A stretch of DNA of 64,000 bases, from the NCBI RefSeq assembly GCF_012516375.2, contig NZ_CP051204.2:5642001-5706000 (forward strand), given 5' to 3'. The DNA comes from Chitinophaga oryzae (lineage in GTDB: Bacteria > Bacteroidota > Bacteroidia > Chitinophagales > Chitinophagaceae). The notes beneath the pieces are model-generated. The model worked only from the letters and a program-made list of their open reading frames with translations. It did no database searches and was not told the DNA's origin. Both the position numbers and the translations under genes were made by a program. Positions 7,743 through 16,988 of this stretch are shown in pieces; position 1 is the first letter of the stretch, and each line of letters begins with the position of its first letter.

Positions 7743-8141
7743 TTATACTTCCAGTCTCTTCATCAGGGAAGCCTGTACGGCTGCCCAGGCTTCAAGTTGA
7801 CCGGCTTCTTCCCAGTAATTTTTCATTTCTGACGCGCCCGTTATTTTGTTTACAGCATTGATAGCCTGGGTCCTCAATCCTTTGGTTGCGATCAGGTTCA
7901 GAATATCCAGTTTTTCCAGCGGGTCTTCCGGAAAGTCTTCGCTGGGTTTTCCCATCAGCGCTGCCACCAGTTCAGCGGCGGCTAATCCTTCTTCGCAATC
8001 TGCGGTTTCCAGTGTTTCGGTGTTGTTGATGATACGTGCCAGTGTATCCGTCACCAAACCACCATCTTTGCTGTCGATCACGTCAAAAATCCAGTCTTGT
8101 GATCCATCATTTTCAAAATTCCTGGTGCCCCATGCGCCCAT
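7743..8141 (-). CDS. DUF4259 domain protein
   Basis: The 132-residue protein begins MGAWGTRNFENDGSQDW, the hallmark start of the DUF4259 family, whose members are small, acidic, probably cytoplasmic and of unknown function. The family motif covers roughly residues 1-125. It has no signal peptide or membrane segment. It is a single gene between a hairpin and the smc gene, whose stop codon lies 85 bp upstream. No function is proposed. Confidence 0.8.
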   Translation of the reverse strand: MGAWGTRNFENDGSQDWIFDVIDSKDGGLVTDTLARIINNTETLETADCEEGLAAAELVAALMGKPSEDFPEDPLEKLDILNLIATKGLRTQAINAVNKITGASEMKNYWEEAGQLEAWAAVQASLMKRLEV

Positions 8142-8226
8142 AGTGTGTAATGTTTTTTATTTTTTTAAAATAAAGAAATAGAGAATAAAAGTAATAGTCT
8201 CCTTTTACAACAACAAAAACCTTTCA

Positions 8227-11200
8227 TCAGTTTAAACTTCTGAAGTCCACCGGAACCAGTTTGCTCACGCCGGGTTCCTGCATGGTAACCCCGTAAATCA
8301 CGTCAACAGCAGCCATGGTCTGTTTATTATGTGTTACAATAATAAACTGGGAATTATCAGAGAATTTTCTGATCATGTTGGTGAACTTGCCCACATTGGC
8401 ATCATCGAGCGGCGCGTCTACCTCATCCAGGATACAGAATGGCGCGGGTTTGATAAGGTAGATGGCAAACAGCAGGGCGGTGGCCGTAAGGGTTTTTTCT
8501 CCACCGGAAAGCTGGGTAATGGCTGCCGGACGTTTGCCTTTGGGTTTAGCAATGATTTCTATGCCGGTATCGGCCAGGTTCTCCGGATCGCTCAGGATCA
8601 TGTCACACTGGTCTTCCTCGGTAAAGAGGGCTTTAAATACGCGGATAAAGTTTTCTTTAACAGTATTGAAAGTATCGAGGAACTTCTGGTTGGCCGTCGT
8701 TTCCACCTCCTGGATGGTGGCCAGCAGGGAATCTTTTGCGTTTACCAGATCGGTTTTCTGTTCCAGGATAAACTCGTATCGTTTTTTCATTTCCTGGTAC
8801 GCCTCGATCGCTGTAGGGTTGATCTCCCCCATGTTTTCAAGGCGTTTTTTGAGGCGCTCGGCGCTTCCCTGCAACTCGTCCAGCGGCAACTCGGAAGTGC
8901 GCTGCTCGTCGATGATTTCGTCCAGGTTGACTTTAAACTCCACGCTCAGGCGTTCTTTCATGGAAGCCAGTTGGAGCTTCAGCTCATTCACTTTGTCCTT
9001 GATCACATTGAGCTGCTGTTCCAGCTGCTCGCGGGCGCGCTGTTTGGTACGCAGCGTTGTTTCCAGTTCCTGGAGATGGTTACGGAAATTATAGTATTCC
9101 TGGTCTTTTTCGTTGAGCGCTTTTTCCTCTTCTTCACGCTGGCGGAACAACTCCACCAATCCCTCTTCTGCGGCGCCGCGTTTTTCTTCTGCCGCCGCAA
9201 TGTTGGCCACTGCGTCTTCCAGCTGGGTTTTATTGCTGGTGATCTGTGCGTGCAGGTCTGTCAGCTGTTTGCGTTTGAATTCCAGCTCCTGTTTAAGCGC
9301 CTGCACCTTACTGTGCTGACGGGTATGTTGCAGGTTCTGGTTATTGAACTGCACATTGGCCATATTGAACTGCTGTTCCACTTCCTGGGCGGTCCTGTCG
9401 GCCTCGGTGATGGCGTCCTGCAGTTCCCCTACCCGGTCGTTGAGGTTTTCCAGTTCTTCACGGACGCCGGAAATACTCTCCTGGTTGGTCGTGAGCGACT
9501 GCTGCATCTCTTCCAGCCGTTTGTCGCCGCCTTCTATCAGGTGATGGAAGTTCTCGATCCTGTTCTGGAGCCCAAACAGCTGGTTGTTCAGCTGGTTGAT
9601 CTTTTCCCGGGCGGTATTGATATTATTTTCATTGAGCTGGCTGTTATAGCCCAGCACCTGGTTGTGTTTGTCCTGTATCTGGGTACGCAGCGCGCCTACA
9701 GTGGCTTCCAGTTCTTTGATCTCTGCCTCCAGCTTTTCCAGGTTTTTGGCCCGGCCCAGTTTTTTACCTTCAAACAATCCCACGGAGCCGCCGGTGATAT
9801 TGAACTTACCCCGGTGCATACGGCCGGATTTCTCTACCAGGCATATTTCATCGTCGGATACCTGGCTGAATTCAAGGCGGGTGATGTCTTCCCCGATGAA
9901 TACTTTGCCCAGCAACTGATAACCGAGCCCTTTGTATTTCTCGTCAATTTCCACCACGTCGAGGGCCGGAATGGTGCCTGCCGGCGCCAGCAGCCCGTTG
10001 GCCGGTATGCGGAACTGATCGAGGATAAAAAAATTGGCTTTGCCTTTTTTATGGGTGTCGAGCAACCGGATGGCCTGTACCGCTTCTGCCACGTTATTGA
10101 CAACATAGTAGTTGAGATAAGGTTCCAGCAGGTTTTCCACGCAGGTACGGTATTCCTCCTTACAGAAGAAGATATCGCTCAGAATGGGCGCTTCGTTGTT
10201 CCATTCCGGGTTCTTTTTCAGGAACTTGATACTCTCGGGATAACCTTCGAGACTGTCTACCAACGACTTAAGCAGGTCAAATTCATTCTTTTTGGAATCC
10301 AGCTTACGGTTTTCATCCACCAGCTGATCTCTCAGCCCTTCGATATCCGACTGGGTAGCCAGGATCTTGCCTTTCGTCTCTTCCTGGAAACGGACCATCT
10401 CGTCCAGCTCTGCTTTGCTGGTGGCGATGGTGTGTTGCAGCGTTTCTTTCTCCGCTTCCAGCTGGGTGATCTGTTGCAGGCGGCTGTTCTTCTCTTCCTG
10501 CAGCTGCTGAATGCCCCGTTGCAGGTTCTGCACGGAGGTATCCGCTACCGCCACTTTCTTTTCGGCCTCAAACTGCTGTCGTTGCCAGCGCTGCTGGTCG
10601 TTACGCAGGGTTTCGAGGGCCAGTTTCTTTTGCTGGAAGCGTTCTTTTTTCTCCTCCACCATTTCGCGGAGGGTTTCCAGTTCATCTTCCATGGATTCAA
10701 AGACTTCCGCTTCCTCCACTACCTGTTTCTCGGTAAACTCGATGGAGGTGGTCAGTCCCTGTAATTGTCCTTCCGCATTGTTCAGGAAGTCATTGATATT
10801 TTTTTCTCTTTCCCGCAGATAGGTCAGCTGCTGGGCGGCGAGATTCTTGTCATTTTCTTTGGTACGGATGGTCGCCACCAGTTCGTTGAACGACTTCTGG
10901 AGGGTTTGCAGTTCCCTTTCCTTGGCGACGAAATGCAGTTTATCCTCTTCCACAGCGGCCTCTGCAGTGGTAATTTCCGTTTCCAGTTGCAGTTTACGGT
11001 CGCTTTCTTCCTGTTGTTTGTCAGACAGTTCCCTGAAGGTGACGTTAAATCCTTCCAGGGCGGCTTTCGCCAGTTCAATGCTGATTTCGCGGTATTCCTT
11101 TTTTACCTCGTAGAAGCGTTCCGCTTTACGGGCCTGGCCTTCCAGCGTTTTCAGGTTATTGTTGATTTCAAACAACAGGTCCTCGATACGGTTCAGGTCC

Positions 11201-11757
11201 CCCTCCGTGGCCTCCAGTTTGGATTTGGCTTCTTTTTTACGGGTTTTATAGATGGAGATGCCTGCCGCCTGTTCCAGCATGCGGCGACGGCTGTTTTCCT
11301 TGTCCCTGATGATATCGTCCACCATGCCCAGCTCGATGATGGCGTAGGAATCGGTGCTGACGCCGGTGTCCATGAAGAGGTTATGGATATCCTTGAGGCG
11401 GCAGGCCACATCGTTGAGCCGGTACTCGCTGTCGCCGTTCTTGTAGAACTTGCGGGTAATGGTAACCGTAGTAAATTCGGTGGGAAGTACGTTCTTGGTA
11501 TTTTCAAAGGTAAGGCTCACCTCTGCCATACCACTGGCGGAGCGTGTTTTGGAACCGTTGAACACCAGCCCTGACTGGTTCTCCGAACGCAGGTTGCTGA
11601 TTTTGTGTTCCCCGATCACCCAGCGGATGGAGTCGATGATATTACTTTTGCCGCAACCGTTGGGTCCAATGACACCGGTGATCCCTTCATCGAAGTTCAG
11701 CACGGTTTTATCGGCAAAACTTTTAAAGCCTTTAATTTCTAGTGTTTTTAAGCGCAC
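8227..11757 (-). CDS. smc: Chromosome segregation ATPase SMC
   Basis: The 1,176-residue protein has the full SMC layout. A Walker A head GPNGCGKSN lies at 31-39, followed by a first long coiled coil (about 165-500). The hinge comes next (about 515-670, containing SLEGYPESIKFL), then a second coiled coil (about 680-1000). The C-terminal head has the ABC signature QLSGGEKTLTATALL near 1080 and Walker B FCILDEVDAPLDD near 1105. SMC dimerises at the hinge and, with ScpA and ScpB (not in this window), loads on DNA to compact and separate daughter chromosomes. A perfect -7 element TATCTTTG lies about 30 bp before the start codon. Confidence 0.97.
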   Translation of the reverse strand: MRLKTLEIKGFKSFADKTVLNFDEGITGVIGPNGCGKSNIIDSIRWVIGEHKISNLRSENQSGLVFNGSKTRSASGMAEVSLTFENTKNVLPTEFTTVTITRKFYKNGDSEYRLNDVACRLKDIHNLFMDTGVSTDSYAIIELGMVDDIIRDKENSRRRMLEQAAGISIYKTRKKEAKSKLEATEGDLNRIEDLLFEINNNLKTLEGQARKAERFYEVKKEYREISIELAKAALEGFNVTFRELSDKQQEESDRKLQLETEITTAEAAVEEDKLHFVAKERELQTLQKSFNELVATIRTKENDKNLAAQQLTYLREREKNINDFLNNAEGQLQGLTTSIEFTEKQVVEEAEVFESMEDELETLREMVEEKKERFQQKKLALETLRNDQQRWQRQQFEAEKKVAVADTSVQNLQRGIQQLQEEKNSRLQQITQLEAEKETLQHTIATSKAELDEMVRFQEETKGKILATQSDIEGLRDQLVDENRKLDSKKNEFDLLKSLVDSLEGYPESIKFLKKNPEWNNEAPILSDIFFCKEEYRTCVENLLEPYLNYYVVNNVAEAVQAIRLLDTHKKGKANFFILDQFRIPANGLLAPAGTIPALDVVEIDEKYKGLGYQLLGKVFIGEDITRLEFSQVSDDEICLVEKSGRMHRGKFNITGGSVGLFEGKKLGRAKNLEKLEAEIKELEATVGALRTQIQDKHNQVLGYNSQLNENNINTAREKINQLNNQLFGLQNRIENFHHLIEGGDKRLEEMQQSLTTNQESISGVREELENLNDRVGELQDAITEADRTAQEVEQQFNMANVQFNNQNLQHTRQHSKVQALKQELEFKRKQLTDLHAQITSNKTQLEDAVANIAAAEEKRGAAEEGLVELFRQREEEEKALNEKDQEYYNFRNHLQELETTLRTKQRAREQLEQQLNVIKDKVNELKLQLASMKERLSVEFKVNLDEIIDEQRTSELPLDELQGSAERLKKRLENMGEINPTAIEAYQEMKKRYEFILEQKTDLVNAKDSLLATIQEVETTANQKFLDTFNTVKENFIRVFKALFTEEDQCDMILSDPENLADTGIEIIAKPKGKRPAAITQLSGGEKTLTATALLFAIYLIKPAPFCILDEVDAPLDDANVGKFTNMIRKFSDNSQFIIVTHNKQTMAAVDVIYGVTMQEPGVSKLVPVDFRSLN

Positions 11758-11785
11758 GACTTACTCCGAGGTTTTTTTAAGGCGT

Positions 11786-11793
11786 CAAAGATA
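11786..11793 (-). promoter_or_regulatory. -7 promoter element of smc
   Basis: TATCTTTG on the minus strand is an exact TAnnTTTG match 29 bp before the smc start codon, implying a short leader of about 20-25 nt. Confidence 0.65.
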
Positions 11794-12025
11794 TAATTTT
11801 ACCCGAATGAAAAAGTAATTTAAGTGAGAAGCCGGTATCTCTCCTAATTATTTATACACACTCCGGGCGAAAACAGCCGTCACACGACCATCCGTTATCC
11901 ACTAAAGGACTGATTATAAATATAGTAAAAAGCGCAATTATAATTTAATTCCCTGTGAGAAATTATTGACCGCTTATCCCTACCGCTCTGCGTTAGCAGT
12001 AACTTTTTATAGCTTGTGTAAGCAA

Positions 12026-12090
12026 CCCGGAACGACCTATGTAGCTATGCCACTGTAACTTATGCCATTTACCACATAGGAGGCCCCGGG
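12026..12090 (+). promoter_or_regulatory. Nested hairpin in the leader of the TonB-type receptor gene
   Basis: CCCGG (12026-12030) pairs with CCGGG (12086-12090). Inside it, CCTATGT (12036-12042) pairs with ACATAGG (12074-12080), enclosing a 31-nt loop. It ends 30 bp before the receptor start codon. A weak -7-like TAGCTTGT lies just upstream. It could be a regulatory leader or a protein-binding dyad. No riboswitch family is recognised. Confidence 0.4.
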
Positions 12091-12120
12091 ACCATACCTC
12101 AAAATAATCTACCCTGATCC

Positions 12121-14520
12121 ATGACGCAAAAAGGCATATGGCTGTTGTTCCTGTTATGCATTTCCGTTACCCTGCAGGCCCGCCAGCAAAACGGCATCAT
12201 CACCGGCCAGGTGATTGACAGTATTTCCGGGAAACCCGTGGAATACGCTACAGTGGTACTGATGCAGGCTGCTGACCGGAAAACGGTGGCCCATACCCTC
12301 ACAGACAACAAGGGTGACTTCCGGTTTACCGGGGTAGCTTACGGCACCTACCAGATCGGCATCACCATGCTGGGCTATACACCACTGCTGCTGGACACCC
12401 TCCGGATGGACGCCGCCAACGCCTTCCACCGCCTCAGCCCCCGCCGCCTCTCCACCACTACGCAACAGCTGAATGCAGTCACCGTCACCGGTAAAAAGCC
12501 CCTGGTGGAGCTGCAGGACGAGAAACTGATCTACAACGTGGAAAACGACATCGACAAAGACAACAGCTCCGCTTCCGACATCATGCGCAAAATCCCGATG
12601 CTCACCGTAGACGCGGACGGCACCATCAAACTGAAAGGGCAGACCAACTACAAAGTGCTGCTGAACGGCCGCGCCACCTCCATCATCACCCGCGATCCCA
12701 AAGAAGCCCTTAAAGCCTACCCGGCCAGCATCATCAAAAAAATAGAAATCATCACCGAACCCTCCGCCAAATATGATGCAGAAGGCATCGGCGGTATCAT
12801 CAATATCATCACCCAGCGACAGGTGATCGGCTACAACGGCAGCCTCTATACCAACTACAATACCCTCGGCAGGTTGAGCGGCGGCGGCTCCATCAGCGCC
12901 CGCAAAAAGAAAGTCGGCATTACCGCATACGCCGGCGCCAACAGCGACAAAAGCCGCAACAGCAACAGCATCCTCCGGGAAAGCTTTATCCCGGGCGACA
13001 AAGGCGTGCTCACACAAAACTCTGAGTTTGAACGCAACAACCAGATATACTACGGCAGCCTGGAAATGACCTACGACATCGACACGGCCAACAGCCTCAC
13101 CCTCTTCGGTAACGGCAGCATCAACAATATGGTCCAGCGATCTCCCCAGAACAGCCTCTGGTACGACAGCACCGGCAAACAGGTACAGTATGGCACCAAT
13201 AACAGCGACTCGTACAACAAAGGCCATGGCGTCGGCGTCGGGCTGGACTACCAGCATAAATTCCGCCAGCAGGGCCATGAACTGACCATCGCTGCCAACC
13301 TGGTCAGCAGTTACGGAGACGGATACACGAATAACAGTCAGCGTTACGTCCCGGGCGCCGACAGTTTCTACCGCAACAACAGCCTTTTTACCAGCCGCGT
13401 GACCACCGCCCAGGCCGATTACACCCTGCCCCTGCCACATGAACAGCTGCTGGAAACGGGTATTAAAGGGACCTTCCAGTATAATAAAAATTCCGCCACA
13501 CAGGAAATACGTAATAAAGATGGGAATATGATCCCCAACCCCATCCGCGACAATATCTTTAACAGCCGCCAGGATGTGCTGGCATTTTATCTCACCTACC
13601 GGTTTAAAATAGGCGCCCAACTGAGCGTCAAACCAGGCTTCAGGCTGGAACAGACCTATCAGACAGGAGATTTTGTGTCTTCCAAAACCCAAATCAACAC
13701 CAACTACCTCAGCGCTATTCCCACCGTTAATATTTCCTGGCAGCTGAAACCGATGACCAGCCTGTCGTTCTCCTACAGCCGCCGCCTGGAAAGGCCCAAC
13801 GTCTTTGCCATGAATCCCTATGTAAACGACAACGACCCCTACAACACCTTTTACGGAAATCCCAACCTGAAGCCGTCCTACGCCAACAGTTTCGGCATAT
13901 ACTTCAATAAGATCATGGAGAAAGTCACCTTCAACGCAGGGCTGGACTATACCTTCACCAACAACTCTATCCAGAACATCGTGGAAGTAGATAAGGAAAA
14001 AGGTATCACTTCCACCACCTACGCCAACATCGGCAAATCCAGCGGCACAGGCGTCAGCACCAGTATGCGCTTCGCGCTCACCCCAAAATGGAACGTCAGC
14101 ATCAACGGGCGTGGCGGCTACAGCAATTTCAGCGATGGCAACACCCTCAGCAGCAGCGGCTTCTCGGGCAGCACCTATCTCAACACCGACTATAATATCG
14201 GGCATGGCTTCCGGGCAGATGCTTATGGTTACTGGTATTCCGGCAGCCCCAGCGTACAAGGCAGCAGCGGCTCCAACATCGGCTACGGATGCACCGTACG
14301 CAAAGATTTTCTCGATGGCAAACTGTCCACCAGTCTTGCCGCAGACCAGCCCTTCCGCAAACAACGGCCGGTGATATCCGAAACAATCGACCCCTCTTTC
14401 CGCCGCGTATATACCTCCTACTTCCCCGGTAACTCCTACACCATCTCCGTCAGCTGGCGCTTCGGCAAACTAACGACCAGCGCTACACGAAACAAGAGTG
14501 TGGTGAATACAGGCCTTTGA
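12121..14520 (+). CDS. Outer-membrane beta-barrel receptor (TonB-dependent-receptor-like)
   Basis: The 799-residue protein has a signal peptide (about 1-22, cleaved near QARQQ). A carboxypeptidase-D regulatory-like domain follows (about 27-105: GIITGQVIDSISGKPVEYAT). Then comes a plug domain (about 125-220, with SDIMRKIPMLTVDADG and IEIITEPSAKYDAEG). The rest is a large C-terminal outer-membrane barrel of the OMP_b-brl_3 type. Such proteins resemble TonB-dependent receptors but often lack a clear TonB box, and none is evident here. No SusD partner is adjacent, so a polysaccharide-uptake role is not supported. The substrate is unknown. A heptamer hairpin element follows the stop codon directly. 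Confidence 0.87.
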   Translation: MTQKGIWLLFLLCISVTLQARQQNGIITGQVIDSISGKPVEYATVVLMQAADRKTVAHTLTDNKGDFRFTGVAYGTYQIGITMLGYTPLLLDTLRMDAANAFHRLSPRRLSTTTQQLNAVTVTGKKPLVELQDEKLIYNVENDIDKDNSSASDIMRKIPMLTVDADGTIKLKGQTNYKVLLNGRATSIITRDPKEALKAYPASIIKKIEIITEPSAKYDAEGIGGIINIITQRQVIGYNGSLYTNYNTLGRLSGGGSISARKKKVGITAYAGANSDKSRNSNSILRESFIPGDKGVLTQNSEFERNNQIYYGSLEMTYDIDTANSLTLFGNGSINNMVQRSPQNSLWYDSTGKQVQYGTNNSDSYNKGHGVGVGLDYQHKFRQQGHELTIAANLVSSYGDGYTNNSQRYVPGADSFYRNNSLFTSRVTTAQADYTLPLPHEQLLETGIKGTFQYNKNSATQEIRNKDGNMIPNPIRDNIFNSRQDVLAFYLTYRFKIGAQLSVKPGFRLEQTYQTGDFVSSKTQINTNYLSAIPTVNISWQLKPMTSLSFSYSRRLERPNVFAMNPYVNDNDPYNTFYGNPNLKPSYANSFGIYFNKIMEKVTFNAGLDYTFTNNSIQNIVEVDKEKGITSTTYANIGKSSGTGVSTSMRFALTPKWNVSINGRGGYSNFSDGNTLSSSGFSGSTYLNTDYNIGHGFRADAYGYWYSGSPSVQGSSGSNIGYGCTVRKDFLDGKLSTSLAADQPFRKQRPVISETIDPSFRRVYTSYFPGNSYTISVSWRFGKLTTSATRNKSVVNTGL

Positions 14521-14524
14521 GGAA

Positions 14525-14641
14525 AATTACGAATTACGAATTACGAATTACGAATTGGGAAATTCCTTATAGAGCGGTTATTAAGTAACCAGCCTGCAAG
14601 TAAGCTTCAAATTCGTAATTCGTAATTCGTAATTCGTAATT
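14525..14641. repeat. Inverted heptamer-repeat element A
   Basis: Tandem heptamers of AATTACG fill 14525-14556, and their exact reverse complement fills 14610-14641, a perfect 32-bp inverted repeat around a 53-nt centre. The centre contains a core from 14566 to 14590 (CTTATAGAGCGGTT and onward) that recurs in element B at 16927-16951. The element fills nearly the whole gap between the receptor gene and the FUSC promoter and can act as a strong terminator. Confidence 0.9.
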
Positions 14642-14647
14642 GCCTTG

Positions 14648-14655
14648 TATCTTTG
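14648..14655 (+). promoter_or_regulatory. -7 promoter element of the FUSC gene
   Basis: TATCTTTG is an exact TAnnTTTG match six bases after the heptamer element. Transcription from it would start near 14661, so the in-frame TTG at 14645 cannot be the start codon. Confidence 0.6.
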
Positions 14656-14677
14656 TATTCCAAAAACCGATTTACGT

Positions 14678-16900
14678 TTGCGTATAGAACAGCGAATCAA
14701 CGATATCAAGAGTTTCCTTTACAGTTATCATTTCAGCAACGGTTTGCGCACCACCATCAGCGTGGTGGTCCCCTCCCTGATTTTTGCCGCCATCGGCCAG
14801 CTGGGCCTCGGTATTGCTATGTCCATGGGCGCATTGTGTACCGCCCTGAGCGATGTCCCCGGCACTATCATTCACAAGCGCAACGGACTTATCATCAGTA
14901 CCGGACTGATTTTCCTCACCGCCCTGGGCACAGGGCTGCTGCTGCCTTACCCCACCCTGATGGCCTTCTGGATAGTGGCCTGCTGCTTCGTTTTCGCCAT
15001 GATGCTGGTCTACGGCAACCGCGGCGGCAACATCGGCACCGGCTGCCTGCTCGTGCTGGTCTCCATCCTGGGCGAAACCAGGCTCACGCCCGGCATGGCG
15101 GTAGTGTACGCAGCCATGGTGTTGCTGGGCAGCATCTGGTATGCGCTGCTGGCGCTGATACTATGGCAGATACGCCCCTACCTTAACGTACAACAGGCGC
15201 TGGGCGACTGTATACAACAGACCGCCCGTTACCTCGAACTCCGCTCCAACTTTTATACACCCGGCGTAGATGTGGCCGCCAACTATAAAGCCGTGCTGGC
15301 CCAACAGGTCATCGTCAATGAAAAACAGGAAAACGTAAGAGAACTCCTGCTGAAAAGACGCTCCGCCCAGCAAGGCACCACCAGCATCAACAAAAGCATG
15401 GTGCTCATCTTCCTCGATATGGTAGACCTGCAGGAGCAGATCATGGCGTCGCAGACAGACTACAACGCCCTCCAGCGTGACTTCAGACAGGATGACATCC
15501 TGCAGAAATTCCATGCGCTGATCACAGAGTTCGTGGAAGAACTGGAGAATATCGGTCTCGCAGTAGCCGCAGGGCAACGCTCCCTGCCCAAAACCAATCT
15601 CAAATATGAGATGGAAAAAGTGAAACAAGCCATCGCCGATATCACCCTGAAGCTGCCCACGCTGGCGGAGAGGACCCGGACCATCCCCCTGACCAACATC
15701 CTGCAGAACCTCCAGGACATGGCGCAAAGGATCTACAACCTGCACCGCCTCACCCGGCTGGAGCGGCTGAAAGACGAAACCATCGATCCCAGGCTGGAAT
15801 TGTCGAAGTTCACCACCAGCCAGAAATACGACCTGGAGACGTTCCGCGACAACCTCACTTTCAAATCCCATATCTTCCGGCATGCCGTGCGTGTGAGCCT
15901 CGCCACCATCACCGGCTACCTGCTGGGACTGGCCCTCCATCTCGACAGGGTATACTGGATATTGCTGACAATAGTGGTGATCCTGAAGCCCGGCTTCGGC
16001 CTTACCCGCTCCCGCAGCATACAGCGCCTGATCGGCACCGTACTGGGCGCGCTCTTCGCTGCCGGCCTGCTGTATATCACCCACAACGATACCGTGATCT
16101 TCATCAGCATGCTCCTCTGTATCCTGGGCGCCTACAGCTTCATGAGCTTCCAGTACACGCTCAGCGTGTTCTTCGTCACCCCGTTCATCATCTTCCTGCT
16201 GCATTTCCTGCATCCGGCCGACCTGCAGAACGCCACCCAACGAGTACTCGACACTTTCATCGGCGGAGGTATCGCCTTCTTTGCCAATATGCTGCTGTGG
16301 CCTTCCTGGGAACACAACACCCTGCCGGGGTACATGCAGAAAATGCTGCTCTCCAACCGTAAATACTGTGAACTGGTATTGCGGGTATATGCCGGGGAAA
16401 CCAATACGGTGACCGATTTTAAACTTGCCCGTAAAGCTACTTATGTGGACACCGCCAATATGATGGCCGCCTTCCAGCGAATGCTGTCCGAACCGAAAAG
16501 CAAACAAAAAAACGCCTCCAAAGTGTATCACTTTGTAGTGCTCAATCATACCCTTACCTCCCATATCGCCGCCCTGGCCGCGTACAGCATGCATCACGGC
16601 GTACAGTTCCCCCGGCCGGAATACAGGGAGATCACCGCCTACCTGCTGCGATACATCGACCAGCTGTACCTCATGCTCGACCCGGCCACACACGGCCAGG
16701 CCCAGCTGGAACCGGCCATCCATGCCTTCGACACGCTGGATGAACACCTGCATAACCTCGTACACCTGCGCCAGCTGGAAATCAATGAAGGCAAAGGCGC
16801 CACACCTATCCGTGACGAAATGCTGGAAACCAAACAGGTACACGACCAGCTGCAAGCCATGCTGTCTCTGGTAAAAGATATGGGTAAAGCCCTTTCCTGA
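14678..16900 (+). CDS. FUSC/YccS-family inner-membrane protein
   Basis: The protein has the duplicated layout of the fusaric-acid-resistance/YccS family. A first block of about six membrane helices (residues 20-165) and a long soluble helical region (about 170-385) come first. A second block of about six helices (about 400-525) follows, then a C-terminal soluble region to residue 740. Homologues are linked to aromatic-acid efflux or envelope functions, and the substrate here is unknown. No ATG lies near the beginning. TTG at 14678 (then RIEQRINDIKSF) fits the promoter position; a frame from 14645 would add 11 residues. The gene is bracketed by the two heptamer hairpin elements. Confidence 0.8.
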   Translation: MRIEQRINDIKSFLYSYHFSNGLRTTISVVVPSLIFAAIGQLGLGIAMSMGALCTALSDVPGTIIHKRNGLIISTGLIFLTALGTGLLLPYPTLMAFWIVACCFVFAMMLVYGNRGGNIGTGCLLVLVSILGETRLTPGMAVVYAAMVLLGSIWYALLALILWQIRPYLNVQQALGDCIQQTARYLELRSNFYTPGVDVAANYKAVLAQQVIVNEKQENVRELLLKRRSAQQGTTSINKSMVLIFLDMVDLQEQIMASQTDYNALQRDFRQDDILQKFHALITEFVEELENIGLAVAAGQRSLPKTNLKYEMEKVKQAIADITLKLPTLAERTRTIPLTNILQNLQDMAQRIYNLHRLTRLERLKDETIDPRLELSKFTTSQKYDLETFRDNLTFKSHIFRHAVRVSLATITGYLLGLALHLDRVYWILLTIVVILKPGFGLTRSRSIQRLIGTVLGALFAAGLLYITHNDTVIFISMLLCILGAYSFMSFQYTLSVFFVTPFIIFLLHFLHPADLQNATQRVLDTFIGGGIAFFANMLLWPSWEHNTLPGYMQKMLLSNRKYCELVLRVYAGETNTVTDFKLARKATYVDTANMMAAFQRMLSEPKSKQKNASKVYHFVVLNHTLTSHIAALAAYSMHHGVQFPRPEYREITAYLLRYIDQLYLMLDPATHGQAQLEPAIHAFDTLDEHLHNLVHLRQLEINEGKGATPIRDEMLETKQVHDQLQAMLSLVKDMGKALS

Positions 16901-16988
16901 ATTACGAATTACGAATTGAGGGCTGTCTTATGGAGCGGTTCATTAATAACCTTTCCAAAAGACAGCCCTCAATTCGTAATTCGTAATT
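16900..16988. repeat. Inverted heptamer-repeat element B
   Basis: A perfect 30-bp inverted repeat (16900-16929 and 16959-16988) combines AATTACG heptamers with a unique inner stem (GAGGGCTGTCTT). Its 29-nt loop carries most of the core shared with element A (CTTATGGAGCGGTT). It overlaps the last base of the FUSC stop codon and reaches into the bshC stop codon, so it must terminate or insulate both converging genes. Confidence 0.9.

Larger units (their letters stand above)
11758..12120. other. 363-bp divergent intergenic region
   Basis: It holds the smc promoter element at its left end and a nested hairpin leader candidate (12026-12090) before the receptor gene. The middle part is A/T-rich, and I see no open frame, tRNA or repeat in it. 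Confidence 0.5.

Noticed and set aside
8329..10764. Very long open frame on the plus strand opposite smc
   Set aside because: It mirrors the smc codons in the antisense direction, has no recognisable domain and gives a repetitive Phe/Leu/Val-rich product. It is a shadow of the coiled-coil codons.
12154..14364. Long minus-strand open frame opposite the TonB-type receptor
   Set aside because: It is antisense to a clear receptor gene. The predicted product is a low-complexity Gly/Ala/Val sequence without a family match.
14525..14641. CRISPR array
   Set aside because: The repeats are 7 bp long and contiguous without spacers, and there are no cas genes in the window.
15161..16855. Long minus-strand open frame opposite the FUSC gene
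   Set aside because: It is the antisense shadow of G/C-rich third positions, with no start context or domain.
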